Shown here piece by piece: positions 31,337 through 43,836 of a stretch of 64,000 bases of DNA. The DNA lies in NCBI GenBank assembly GCA_015178975.1, contig WHVD01000178.1, positions 96,853 through 160,852 of the forward strand, given 5' to 3'. The position numbers and the translations under genes were made by a program. The stretch's first letter is position 1. Each line of letters begins with the position of its first letter. Origin of the DNA: Hysterangium stoloniferum. Taxonomy: Eukaryota > Basidiomycota > Agaricomycetes > Hysterangiales > Hysterangiaceae. The notes beneath the pieces were generated by a model. It was not told the origin of the DNA, did no database searches, and was given only the letters and a program-made list of their open reading frames with translations.

Positions 31337-32317
31337 TCAATGTCCACGATCGGCCAGCCATTTTAATACTATATCACTAAAAACAAGTTGCTTAGATCGT
31401 CACATCTACATCCTATTATGATACCACTTACAGGTTATGCTGGCTTTTCATCGAGCACTGTATAGGTTGGATCAGCTTAAGAGGCGGATGACCACAAAAA
31501 TATTTACCGAATAGCACTGACACTCGCAGAGTGAGCAATCAACGAGCATATTAAGAAAGTATATGGCGTACCGAAACGGGACGATTTGTGATCTTGTCGA
31601 GTCCTCTGGAAGGAAGTTAAGTGAAGAATGGGCATGATACTAAAAGTACCATACAAGGCTTTAATTAATTCGTCAATGTTGGCATGATCAGGTAGGTCGT
31701 TTTTGTTGCCAAGCTAGAACATAATCAAATAAATATATTTTTCTCAAGATGTTACATTTGATACTGACAACTAATAATGGTGTCCCCGACAGTGTGGATT
31801 GGGCCAATAAGGAGTGAAGCTCAAAGTTGGCGGTTTGGAAGGATTTCCTCTAGGTAATAGTGTCTTGAGAAGGTGTAGGGTACCGGAGCAATATAGTTGA
31901 AGCCTTACATCCGATGAGTCCACTACGAACCTATTTTTTATGGTTAATAAGATATTATTATGCTACATCGAGCGATTAGCTCACACAACGGCATCTACAC
32001 CAGAGCAGTATCTTTGCCATGTGCTTCTGAACTTGGGTTGGCCAGCGACATCCCACACTTTTAGCTTGACACCCCCGCGTTTTACGTGTCTCAGGTTAAA
32101 AGCAACAGTGGGCACTACTTCTTCTGAGAACTGATTTGCGCCTGGAGTTGACGATCAGGACCAGAAGCTTGTGATAGTAAGTAGAAAGTGCTATACCAAT
32201 AACATTGACCATAGAGGTTTTGCCAGAAGCCTGCAGGCCTACTATGCATATCTCAGCATTTTTCGAAAATAGAAGAGAGGAGAGCCAAGATAACAGGGAT
32301 GTGAAGAAGGAGGACAT
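31337..32317 (-). CDS. ARL8: ARL8-like small GTPase
   Basis: Nine exons on the minus strand: 32317-32197, 32141-31985, 31930-31909, 31849-31769, 31713-31655, 31605-31572, 31522-31508, 31457-31432, 31376-31337. They total 555 nt, or 184 residues, close to the 186 of animal ARL8. The P-loop is GLQASGKT at 27-34, the switch I threonine is T52, WDVAGQ is at 70-75, and NKND is at 130-133. QRYCSGVDAVVFVVDSSD and LDKITNRPVSC are also family-like. ARL8 proteins act on lysosome or vacuole movement and fusion; the N-terminal MSSFFTSLL helix would bind the membrane. Two exons are tiny (22 and 15 nt). The gene shares a 250-bp divergent spacer with PET127. Confidence 0.93.
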
Positions 32318-32567
32318 CGAATAAGTCGCAAGTTGATGTTAGCGAACTCGCTGACGTAAAGAATGCGTTTCACTCTCTATGGTCACATTCTAACTTTTTT
32401 TCTGTCGACAGTCATCTAGCAAGTTGTGCAGCGGTAGTGGATTCTTTTGGGTCTTATTGATCTGAATCTGGAATTGATCCGTTTGACTTGGAGGCGTTGA
32501 AGGCGTTATAAGTTTGTGTCCAATTCTCAGCCGGCGCTTGCTTTTTTTCAAAACATTCTGAACCAAT
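32318..32567. promoter_or_regulatory. Shared spacer of divergent ARL8 and PET127
   Basis: Only 250 bp separate the two start codons, which face away from each other, so both promoters must lie here. No TATA box is obvious; a CTTTTTTT-type tract (TAACTTTTTTTCTG near 32395) is present. Confidence 0.5.
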
Positions 32568-35500
32568 ATGCCTGGACCACAAACTTATGTCTCCATTTTG
32601 GTATTTCGGAATGTAATGACAAAAACTGGACTCTCTAGCCCACCCACAAGGATCCGTTGTCTGTCTACCAAAGGCAAAGAGCGATCTACTGGGTCTATAC
32701 CATGCCGCTTTAACCTAAAGAATGCCAGTGCTGCGAAGCCAGGCACTTCGAACGACAGAACTGAGGGCCCATCAACCTTGCTAAGTAGGTCGCTCTCTCT
32801 CTTGTCGTTATTTTGCTGACCTGTTATTCTGATATCTGTTGCAAGACACCCAGCTTGAAGCGACTTCGCGGCTACATTTTGTTAAACCTCAACGGACGCG
32901 ACAACTTTATGATCATTATCCTACTACACCGCGGCTTACACCATTGATGGTCAAGTCCACATTGCCTCTTAAATACGCCCGGAAAAACATTAAGCCCAAC
33001 TCTAAAAGGAAGGGCTATAGAATTGCACCCACATTACCAAAGAGTTATTTGGCCGTCGAGCTGCTTCGCGGAAGGAAACATTCAATGAATATACAACAGC
33101 CTCTACCACGGGACCTCCCGTTGACTCGGATTCCGATTTCGCATGGATTTGGGGATGGCAAGCAACGTGCAGAGAGGTGTAGAGACACGCTCCACGAACG
33201 ACATGAGAATGTCAAAAGTATTATAGGAACCTTGTCTGGAGAATTAATGCCTGAGGGAACATTAGTCCCAAAAAAGCGTAAGCCAGGCGGTTGGTGTGCA
33301 CCATCACCATCATCACCGGGAAGTGGACCAATTGGCAGCAGCAAGCGATCACATATATGTCGTGGTCGTGGTGCCAATTATAGTACGCAATCATCCGATG
33401 GAGAGAACGTGGACTTGTCTCAAAGTTTAGGCCCTTCACCAACTCCTGTGGTTTCCGCAAAGGAGGAGCTCGAGATATCGGAACAGCCCACTACACAAGG
33501 ATGGACGTCTGAAAGCTGGAAACCTGAAGTATGGGAAGACATGTTGAGCGAAAAGGATAAAGATAAGAGGAACAAGAGTAAAGAGAATACAGGTAGGTAT
33601 CACTGTTGCGTCTAGTTAATACATTGATTGTCTAACAGCGAACTTTAGATAATAAAAGTAAGCTGATCGGGATTTTTTTATGGCCATTTCGGTAACTGTA
33701 ACCTGATAGGTTTCCAAAAGGCTGGCATTTTGCCGGGCGGCGCAGCGCTGTCGTTACCGGGGCTCCCTTTTAAGAGGAGGCTTACGCGGCGAATCCGCAA
33801 TAAATCTTCTTTACCGCCACTCACTGGCAGGAGTCGGACATTTTCCCGGCCATTATTGAAAACCGAAACCACGTCTTTAAACTCTCACACTCTGATAGAT
33901 CAACTTCGAGCATCAATTAGTGCTCCAACGCGTCAGGAGATGTCAGATGAAGTCTCCGTAACCGACGATGAATGGCGCGAGATTATTTCACAGTCGACTG
34001 TTCAGAAGAAACAACAGACTCTGTCAGATGTATTCTCAGTCTCTGCCACTCGCCCAACCGCAAACATCGAGGAGGCTTCGGAGGGTTTGGGGTCCAAGGC
34101 CAAAGAGGAACTACGGTTGCAACTGGCGAAGCGCAAAGAGGTTAGTCATAGTGAAATCCCTCTCAATTGGTTGACATTGTAACCAGTCTCAAAACTCCGA
34201 CAACGTTGTTGTCGCTGCCTTGCAACGCTTACCATCTGCTAAAAAACCCGCGGATTCTTCTATCTTGTTACGTAGACTTTTCGAAATGGTTAATGGCGCA
34301 AAGAGTAAGAAGACCTCAGATGATGAAGTCGCTGTAACCGACGATGATTCTCATGAGCGCGAGATTACTTCATGGTCGGCTGCTCAGAAGAAACGACAAG
34401 CTCTGTCAGATATATTATCGGTTTCCACCCCTCGCCTCGCGCCAAGTTTCCCAGACACCAAAAAACGGTCGCTTCGTGACAAGGCAATTAAGAACATCCT
34501 CAAGTCTCGCATATCTGTCCGGATGAAAAGGAACCCGAAGATGGAAGATTTCAAACTAATGATAACTACTCCGATCACCGCGGACGTTCGCGACCCTTTG
34601 AGGTCCAAGCAGGAACTATGCCCCCAACTAGCGAAGCACAAAGAGGTTAGTCATAGTGAAATCTCTCTTCGTTGGTTGACATTGTAGTGTCTACGACCAG
34701 TCTCAAAACTCTGACAACACTGTTGTCGGTACCTTGGAATGCTTACCATTTGCTGAGAACATTCTTCAAGGTAATCCATGTTATCCCTCTAATTTGCTCA
34801 AGTCGACCATTACACCTGATTAGATGTTGTGCCTCCTCATGGCAACTGGCCAGTTTCCCGGCTTGCTCACGGTCTAGATCGCGCACTGTTCAAGTAAGTC
34901 TATTTTCCTTCTTTTTCCTCCTTACTTACTCTTATGCAATGTTTCAGTCAGACGGTTCACTGGCTGCAGGATCCCCACTCCCGTGTCTTCAATTTCCCCC
35001 CTGCATTGCAGAATATGCCTCACGTTACTGAATTTGCCTTTGAACGACTCCCAAAATTCACACCGAGCAGTCAGGATGAGGTTAGCACACCTAATCCCAA
35101 TTTCCCGAGGGCCATGTTCATGACAACCCCGGATTATAATAGAATTTACAAAGTCTGGCGGTCGAACACTCCAAGCAATTTATTGGAACAACATCCTCTT
35201 TGACCAGAATCCTCGCCCATATATATCGTCTCCTCTCTGGCGATAGGAAGGTGGATATATCTACTCTTAGTATGGCCTTCGCCTCTAAGGTACGTATTAG
35301 TTTTTGGCACAGTCGATGGTTTGACCATGAAGCGTTGTGCAGGCCAAGAATTTCACACCCGGGCTCCGGAGTCCTCATACTTTTACAATATCCCGTCGCG
35401 TACATCACTTCGACAATAAAACGGATGCGCCTGGCTCAGAAGAATGTGAAACGCTAAACCTGAAAGGATTACATAATCTTGTCAAAGAGAACGATACGCC

Positions 35501-37690
35501 GGGTTCAGATAAGATTGGAACCTTAGGACAAGTCGGAGGTCAGCTTCTCGATAGGGGCGTCGCTGCCCTTGGCCCAGAGGAGACTACAGGGTCAACACAG
35601 GAAAGATCTCATGACGTCAACAATAAGATTGATACACCCGATTCGATCGAAACAACAAAAGAAGGATCTGACAATGTCCGTCACACACCTGTTTCCCCGG
35701 AAACTGTAGCATTTTTGGGCCTCAGCAACAAGATCGATACAGACCAGATCGAACCAGAGGAATCTCCTGCTTCACAGGGATGTGAGATGTCAGAGGCGGA
35801 GGGACCCCACGACCTCGAACACAAGGTCGAAACTCCTTGTTCAGACGAAATTCTAGTTTCAAAAGCGGTGGGATCTCATGGCCTTGGCAACAAGACTGGT
35901 GCGACTGGTACGCCGTCAAAGCAGAATATGCATCTTGAATCTGACCCATTGCGGACAGGGGCGACTAAACCGTCAGAGCTCCAACATGAGCAGGATTGGT
36001 CAGCGAGTGATCCCCCTTTCCACACCACATATGCGATCGAAACTCGTTTTCCCGATGAGACTAGAGCAGATATGGACCTCAATATCTTGTTATGGCTGGT
36101 ATGTGTCATTCAAATGCTATAATTACGTGTCTTTGATGGTGGCGCAAGGGAACAATGACGGAAAAGTTTTTGACTTTCTCGCCTGAAAAGTTTAGTCGTT
36201 TTTTGCGGAAAAATCCGGCTTTAGAAGAACCTTCGAAAGTTAGAGAGGCATACCGATATACAAAGGTACGAACATCGAATGCCTATGGAAGTTTTTAGAG
36301 ATATCAATCATAATTTTTCAGTCGTCAAAGTTCATTATGAGATCGCAACTTGATTGTCAGGATTCACGGCTACCCGGCTCTGGCGTGTTCGATCTGAAAA
36401 CCAGAGCAGTTTTGCCTGTCCGAATGGACAGGCTCAACATAGAGGTAGTGTTCTTGTTTATTGGTCATTTATCTACGTATAACCAGACTTCCCTAGGAAA
36501 GTAGCGGATATCTAATTCGTTCTATCACTGGCTTTCTCGAAAGTTTCGAACGCGAATACTATGATCTCGTTCGCAGCGCTTTCCTGAAATATAAGTCAGT
36601 CGATTCCTGTTAGCATTCGTCCGGCATGCCCCATTAAGCCTTTGCGTTTGCACAGTTTCCAGGCTAGAATTGGCGGGATGGACGGCATATTCGTTGCATA
36701 CCACAATACAGTACGAATTTTTGGCTTCCAATATATCCCAGTAAAGGAAATGGAGGAGCGATTGTACGGGCCTGGCGCACCAGAAAGAGGAGCTCGAATA
36801 TTCGAGAAATGTGTTGGGATAATGGAGGCCTTGATGGAGGAAGTAGTGGCCTGTTTTCCTGGCGAGGTGAGTACAGACATTTTGTCCTATTTTGGCATGG
36901 AATGCTGAATGATGTGATAGTCGCTGTCCTGCATCATTAATAAAAGGCGGTCCACGGACAAGCTGTTCGTCTGGGTAACGCCCGGGAGGAACTTTACTGG
37001 CCAGACATCAATCAAAGAGCTCGTCCTGACGGTCTCACATTTGATCGATGGCGAGCCTGTTTCCGCTGAACGCGCTATCGATGAAGCAAATGGAAAATGT
37101 ACGTGTCTGAGGTCCTAAAGTAGATCCTTGGCTCACCCATACCCCCCAATCCAGGGAACGTGAATTATAGCATAAGCCGATCGACCCGCCCTCTAGGGGA
37201 CATTTTGAAAGACGTTTGGGAGGCTCAGGAAGCAAGCGAGTTCAAGGACTTTTTGCCTCCAGGGGTGTCAGAAGAGCAGGCGAGGCATGGGCTGGCGGCT
37301 GTTGACTGGGGTGCTGGTATGGGGTTACGATTTGATCCAGAGGACAGGGTGTCGGTCAAGACACCAGACGACGACGCGGACGAGGTGTCGGTCAAGACCC
37401 CGGGTGGTGAGGGTGGGGAGGACGTGTGCGACGCTGTGGAGCCCACGACTGCGACCGCCGGCGACACTGCTGCCATCACCAGCGGTGCCGACAACAACGA
37501 CACGAGCACGACCACGGGCGTCAAGCCCGCCGCCGTGACCAAAAGGCTCAGTTCCTCTACCCCGGCCATGATCCGTCGCTTGCGCGCATTATCGCGGCAA
37601 GGAAAGGCAGACATGCTCAGGGAGCAGCAGACTGGCACGAAGCAGGTGGTGTGGGGGGTAGACCACGACGAAGGGCCGCCCGCCGCATGA
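32568..37690 (+). CDS. PET127: PET127-like mitochondrial RNA-processing nuclease
   Basis: Sixteen exons: 32568-32784, 32846-33592, 33649-33657, 33710-34140, 34187-34645, 34701-34770, 34824-34893, 34948-35080, 35143-35289, 35343-36098, 36149-36265, 36322-36444, 36497-36594, 36656-36866, 36921-37098, 37155-37690. They total 4302 nt, or 1433 residues. Family blocks include PVSRLAHGLDRALF, VHWLQDPHSRVFNFPP, MRSQLDCQDSRLPGSGVFDLKTRAV with the D1076-x-K1078 core of a PD-(D/E)xK nuclease, and FGFQYIPVKEME. Yeast Pet127 is a mitochondrial protein needed for 5' trimming of mitochondrial transcripts. The N-terminal 450 residues are basic and disordered. Oddities are a 9-nt exon, a tandem exon-intron duplication and a repeat-rich insertion inside the nuclease domain. 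The ATG at 32568 is the most likely start but not certain. Confidence 0.88.
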
Positions 37691-38242
37691 AAGGCCGCCA
37701 CGCTAGCTAGAGTCGGTCTTGGACAAGGCATCGATGTCGTCGACGTAGAGCAGGCCTCGGACCTGGACTGGTTGGTTGGTCGATTCGAACCATGCGAACG
37801 TAAATGACATGCGCGCGACGATTAACTTTGGTGCAGTTGTGGGCCGGGTTGCAGACGAGAAATGGGCATAATACATAGATCGGTGGTTAGCGCCTCCACT
37901 TCATACATTGTAGCATTCATTCACTCGCTATTTCTACCTTCATGTACTCTATCTGTAGCCACCCTTTCGCAACTACTCTTCTCTCTAACGTAGAGCGCAA
38001 CGACACAGAGACTTGTTATTATCATTCAGGAAGCTACCTAGGCCCTTGGTGCTCTTGTGATCGTCCTTGCTACTACAGAACAAGGCTGGCAGGGGAGGGG
38101 GGGTTGAAGACGCGGAGTCGGAGACGATACGTTGGAAAATAGCGACAGAGAGCCCAAAGAAAAGAAAAGAGATTAAGTTAAGAGGTATAGCAGCATACAG
38201 CCCCAGGCAGCCCCTCCGAGCCACGTGGAAATCCCCACATCC
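37691..38242. other. Convergent intergenic region PET127 / USP
   Basis: About 550 bp between two genes that point at each other. It should hold both 3' untranslated ends. No additional gene is supported. Confidence 0.5.
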
Positions 38243-40152
38243 TCACGCAACCTTCGATCCCTCGGCCACACCCTCCGCCTCCGGGTCGAGCTCGTCCTCC
38301 TCCCGCTCGACCTGCTCGGCATCCTTGTCCCTGCGCTCAATCTCGACCCGCATCGCCTCGACGTCGTTCTCGACCTTGCTCGGCGCCTTGTCGATCGCGG
38401 CCTTGGAGAGCGGCACGCGCGCGCGGTTGGAGGTGAGGTGCGCGTTGCGGCGCGGGGGGCGCTTGAGGCGGCGGCGCGCGACCATGACGGGCACGGGCGA
38501 CTTCTGGATGAGGTAGTGCGACGTGGAGCCGAGGAGGATTCTGTGGATGTGTGTTGTTTTTTTTTAGTCAGGGTGTTTTTGTCAATTTTTGAATGTAGCA
38601 GGTGGAATGGACTGACCCTTTGAGTTTCCCTAGTCCTCGTGAGCCGACTATGAGCATGGTGGGTTCGACGAAGTCTACGAGGTCTGTTGGGGCACGTGAA
38701 TGAGCTGTCTGCCGTGCATTTCAAAGGGTACTAACCGAGTAAGAGGTGTCGACTATTCTTTGCGTGCCAGGCTTGGCACACGACCGTAACATTGAGTCGC
38801 GTACGCTGGAGTAGACTCGTTACCTGGCGAATGAGCAGATATGCGAGGGTTTGGCGCTAGAATGACAATAACAATAAGCTCGCGAAGAGCGACTATAATC
38901 ATCGTATGATACACACCTCTTGCTGATTCCTCAACTTGGCCACACGATCGATTGTCGATCCGTCAACAGGATCGACTAATGTTATCCCAAAAGAAAAAAA
39001 GTCAGAATACTTTCGAACGAGAGGGGACGGTTTCCTACGTTTCGCCTCAGTTTCAGTAACGGTGACAACAATCAGCTCATCTCCATCTCTCATAACAGTG
39101 CCAATACACCATTCCACAGCATATTTACTCTCCATGCTCATATCGCTGGCAACGACATACCGCCGGGCTCTTCTTCCGGTACCTTCGAGAGAAGCGGTGG
39201 GATCGCCATACGTCAAACGGATGGTGCAGTGGTCACGCTGAAAAATGGGCCGCGAGGTGTCGAGACGTAAATGTTCCATCCGTGCGGTCTTCCGCCTCGT
39301 CACGGTATTACGGCGGCCGTATAGACCATGCAGGGTCGTCGGGAATAAAGGTTCGGGGGGCACCACGACGTTGACGCCTTCCCCGAGCGGGTCTAGATCG
39401 ACCTCATCCGCCGCCGCCGCGGCAGCGACCTCAGGGAAGGTCTGCGCGTTCCGTTCGGTGTTCGCCTCCGTGACCTTGTCGAATGCGTCACCCTCGCTCC
39501 ACGACTCGTCGGACACTTCATCGGTCTCTGAGCCCTCGCCCTCGCCTTCGCTGGTGGAGTCGTCATTGAGCGAAAAGGCACTGTTGCGGGGCAGGAGCTT
39601 CGACGAAGCAAGGGAGTCCGTGTCGGAGTCTGCGTCGGAGATGGCGAGGGCTTCGACGTGTGGAGAGGGGTCGCGGCGGCGCCGGCGCCGGCTGAAGAAC
39701 GGGGAAGCGCTGCGTGTGCGGGTGTGTGAACTGGAACGGTCGTCAGTGGTGGTGGTGGTGGTGGGACGGGATTGGGACGCGCTGCGGCCACTGCGGCCGC
39801 GGTCGCTTAGAGATAGAGAGGTGAAATTGGGGAGGTTGTCGATCATGGAGGATAATGCGCTCTTGCTCTTTGGGGTTGGGTGCTGGGATGTTGCTGGGGC
39901 AGAGACGATGCGTGAGATGGCATTTGCTTGGGGCTGTGTCTGGGGGTCAGAAGAAGGCTGGGGAGTCAGTGAGCCGTTGCTGTTACGACGTATTGAGGAG
40001 AAAGAACTAGAGCGAGACCATGCACTGGGGGCTGTCGGAGTGGAGGGAGTGGAGGACTCTGGGAGTGCGGGATGTACTAGTTTTCCGGCAAAGGTAGCCC
40101 AGCTCAAACGAAACGAGGAGCGTCGGGAGGGCGGGGAAGCAGGGGAAGACAT
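38243..40152 (-). CDS. Universal stress protein (UspA) domain protein
   Basis: Five exons on the minus strand: 40152-39039, 38975-38917, 38856-38736, 38683-38617, 38540-38243. They total 1659 nt, or 552 residues. The first 320 residues are Ser/Arg/Thr-rich and disordered. The USP domain starts at RYVVASDMSMESKYAVEW (about 331), continues with IVVTVTETEAK, LLIRQVTSLL and LNVTVVCQAWHAKNS, and ends with VGSRGLGKLKGILLGSTSHYL. This contains the GxxG(x9)GS pattern of ATP-binding USPs. The intron 38976-39038 is 63 nt and open in frame; removing it joins ETEAK to LDPVDGSTIDRVAKLR, as in relatives. The C-terminus is a charged, probably helical tail. Fungal members are thought to act in stress responses, but the role is not established. 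Confidence 0.88.
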
Positions 40153-40929
40153 GTTGTGCGCACTGCAATATGTAAGTGATGCTTCGATTGATGAGAGGAG
40201 GCGACATACCCTCTGAAGAACTATGGACTAATGGAACCTGCAGCACGAAGAGTGAGTTGGGAGACGGACAGGTATTGGTAGGCGCACCGGACGGGCGGTT
40301 GAAGCATGTTTCTTCTTGGAGAAGATTTTATTAGAAAATATGTCTGCGACTTCTGCAGCTTCCCGCCGAAGACACTTACCTGTGTGTTAACGCCGTTGTT
40401 GCTGCCAAGTGACATGGCTGTAAGGGTCGGGGATGAGATTATTATGCTTAGTGTGACGGACTCCGGTTTCAACCCAGTCCCCTATCAGTTGCCAAGCACC
40501 CATCGCCCATCCGATTATTATATTTCTCAATAAAATTTCCCGAAAAAGAAAGTGCATCTTGATTTATCACGAACGTTCTGAGCGATGACCAACCGGCTCA
40601 GGCCTCAGGCAACAGCCAGCAGACCAGGGACCAACCTCGTTCATTCAGCCACAGCAGCTGGAAAAATCTAAATTTGAAGCCTGATCCTAAACTCGCAATT
40701 CCTTCTTTCATCAAACTTAAAGCTTAAACGACGAACACTGGCACCTGATCCCAAGAACATCCATTCCAAATACACATGACAAGGATAGCCTAGTCATCCT
40801 CAGGGATAAGCTCAGCCAAGTCCACTCCATGTCATTCACAGCCATTAATGTTAATCTCATTTACCCCAGAATGTCTTTTGTATTTTTATCAGATAGCCCC
40901 GTGCATATTATGGGTGTACGTCCAGATCT
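40153..40929. other. Upstream region of the USP gene and edge of the right arm
   Basis: About 780 bp with no supported gene. The first 400 bp probably hold the USP promoter and 5' leader. Repeat sequence of the right arm becomes recognisable at about 40930. Confidence 0.5.
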
Positions 40930-41718
40930 TGCATATGTTCCTGATATCAAATATCCGAAGCATAGCTGGTCCCCCAGACCCATGCCATGGGGGCTCAATA
41001 CCCGCCTGTACATGTGAGCCTTCGCGGGGATCATAGCGAACGGCCGTCCATCATGTCAACCAATATCTTCAGGCGAGACTAGGCGGGTATTAACTCAACA
41101 TCCCTGCAAGGTCGTGAATAACCTCCGGTGGTTGGAGCAATAGTAGAAGACGTGGGGCTCGATATGATACATCAATCACAGCCAGGATGGATGTGCGTCA
41201 TTCAGAGTTCATCTATAAGTAATGACACTAATAAATGTACCAAATAAAAATAACAATGGGAGATCTAGGCGCACGAAATACCATGACGAGAATGCCGACC
41301 GAGAGAATTGAATTTCAAGCCTTGTCATCGATATATTCACAACATTTGTGCGGCATGCAACATGCATCGCACCGCTCAGGAGCTAGATCAAGCCGAGTAA
41401 TGTGATGCTGGCCCACGGGCGGGCCGCCGTCGTCGTATGTCCCCCCGTTGCAGCTGAAGTTATAATATGGCATTGGCATGTGGGCGAGATTCAGTCTGTC
41501 GGAGCAGTGCGGCGTTGCCGGTGCAGACTCCAAAATATGCACATACATCCATTGCGATCCTTATGTATAGAGCGATGTCTGAGGGGCCATTGAAGCAGGT
41601 GCTTCCTTCGAAACAGTGGCTCATGTGCAGCAGGTGGTTCACGGCAGTCGTCTTCTTCTATTTAACACATTAGTATGAGAGCTGTTTAGAATCCATCATA
41701 GTGAAAATAACTGTGTTG

Positions 41719-41725
41719 TATAAAG
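41719..41725 (+). promoter_or_regulatory. TATA box of DUF6533-like copy P1
   Basis: TATAAAG in a block shared by all copies, 128 bp upstream of the first ATG at 41853. Equivalent boxes are at 45166-45172 (copy P2), 53694-53700 (P3) and 57145-57151 (P4). Confidence 0.55.
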
Positions 41726-41852
41726 AGAGGGAAGAACTCCCGTGATCCTGGCAGCTGGGATTACTTTTTTAATCTTCTAAGGAAGCAAGCGACCTCAATA
41801 CCCACTAGAACGTATGCATATGTATTAAAAGACGGGTCGATATGAAATTACC

Positions 41853-43836
41853 ATGCAGCCACGATGTGATGGCGACTCGCTATACGGCACTCAAGTAAAT
41901 ACTAGTACTCTCATCAGGTTTCTGGCTTATCTGATTGTTGAGAATCTTCGACTCTCATTCATAATTGCGAAAGTTATTATATCTGAAGTTACAGCTGGCT
42001 GGATTGCTTCTCATTGAACGCTCGTAATCATATATAACTACTTGTTATACTGCACGCAGAATGTTGTTAATTTAATGTCCTGAACATACAACAGTGAACC
42101 AACACAGGAACTTGCTAATATCTCACATGACATCCCTGGCAGATCTTCAAAAAGCGTTTATTCAGGAAGCTACTCTGGGGTACCTTAGGCCCTTTATTGC
42201 ATACTACGAGTACATGCGTTGACCCTAGACTTTTCTAGTAACATTCAGAGTTACAGCGATACGGCGGTCGTAGGTCTGTCTATGCACACTTGCGGTTCTT
42301 TACCACACTTATAGATCGAGATCTCAGCTTTGTTCACTTATGATACAATTTTGACTCTTCCATCGGAAATCCAGTTCGTATGGAAAAGGAAGATCAGACT
42401 AGTATCTGTGTTCTACATCGTCGTCCGATATTTATCCCTCGTTTTGTTAATATTTGATGTGACCATGGATTTCCTGGGTCTACCATTAGAGGTGCGTGGT
42501 GGGATGGTCTGAAAATGCCCGCGACTTATAGCAGTTAATAGTGTGTGGTGTCTTTCGAACTCTCATGAGTTGTTAATGGACTAACCACCTTTATTCCAGG
42601 GAATGTAATACAATGTCACATGCAGAGAATGCGGCGGGAACCGTAGTATTAACGGCTATGCAAGGTGATTGATCTATTCAACATTTACTTTCTCAACAAG
42701 ATGGATTTTAGGAATATTACTGGCAAGAGTTTACACTATAACCAGGGATCGCAAATATATTTTAATGCCGATAGTATTAATATATCTCGGACAAATTTGC
42801 TGCAATGTGGTACCTCTATTTATCGGCAATGCATCTGAATCGGTATACTCATACGAGCGTGGTAGTTGTTCACAGTTTATAACGATTGTGGTGAAGAAAA
42901 CATTGAAACCGTCAGACTGTATGTGTTATTGAATAGGACCACTCAACTGTTGACACCATTAAACAGAAGTACAAAGATCAATTGTGCCTGCCTGACAGAC
43001 TCGAGTTCACACGATCGTTACAGACAAGGCATTAGACGTTTTTGACATGACATTCGAGGGACTCGTATTATTTGTCACATTATTCCACACCGTGGGCACG
43101 ATTAAGCTACTAAGAGAGACCAAAGAATCGCGGGAACGATCTATAACCTATCTATTTGTACAGCAAGGTACCTTCTCTCAATGTTTCTGTCTATATGTTG
43201 TTGTGACTTAGTCGTATTGATTTCAGGTGTTTTCCGGTTTGCGTCAGTGCGAAATTAGTGTAACTTCGATTCACTAAGTGTTAAGTTTGACTGTTCAGCG
43301 TAACTTTCATATGGAATTTAGAGATTCTAATTCAAAATGAGGTATAGTGTTATTACTGCTTTCCCCTGTTTTCGCTGATACTACTGTATTTCTTCCTAGG
43401 TTGTCTCAGTGAATATCTTTTATCAACTGAAGTTTTTTTACCACTCATCTCTCATCCAACGTAGGCCACCTTTAAAAATTTTGGCGCAGCCCTGGAGAAT
43501 TGGCAAGCATTTATCGTAAACATTTCTCCAAAACGTTAATTTACTGACAATCGCAGCATCACCACTATTCTTGTTTGCCGCTTCTTTCTCGATCTGCACG
43601 AATTAAACTCACAAAGTAACTCGATGAATGCGACAAACGATCTCGTGGACTCTACCTTCCAAGCGGCAATGCGCAGTATAGGAAATTCTTTGATTGAGGA
43701 CGTCGGAGATGTATATCTTACGCAAGGTTTTATTTCGGGGGCACGTTGTGAAAGGGACCTCCCCCTCCACTCTGCGGAAGGGTGCCCAACTGAGGAGGCA
43801 TCTGGTGAGAGAAGTGAAGGCCTTGATGCACAGTAA
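41853..43836 (+). pseudogene. DUF6533-like membrane protein gene, copy P1
   Basis: Conserved blocks in order: first exon MQPRCDGDSLYGTQ at 41853, DLQKA near 42150, and YSDTAVV near 42255. TYDTILTLPSEIQFVW follows at 42336, then LGILLARVYTITRDRKYIL near 42710, FVTLFHTVGTIKLLRETKE near 43070, and the last exon at 43624-43836 with IEDVGDVYLTQGFISG. Between them the exon that encodes NWLDFSYLLKSWFW in copy M2 is four bases shorter and has a TAG at 43256-43258 in place of the tryptophan codon. The gene is therefore very probably dead. The number of membrane helices cannot be stated for this copy. Confidence 0.75.

Noticed and set aside
37225-37731. 168-codon minus-strand frame at the 3' end of PET127
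   Set aside because: Antisense shadow of the GC-rich, repetitive last exon of PET127; no homology.
38806-38823. 18-bp GT..AG segment in the USP gene
   Set aside because: Too short for an intron, and its translation (VTSLLQ) is the expected family sequence, so it is coding.
39245-40216. 323-codon plus-strand open frame opposite the USP gene
   Set aside because: It lies antisense to the long Ser/Arg-rich first exon of the USP-domain gene in GC-rich sequence, has no recognisable domain, and the opposite strand has a full, phase-consistent gene.
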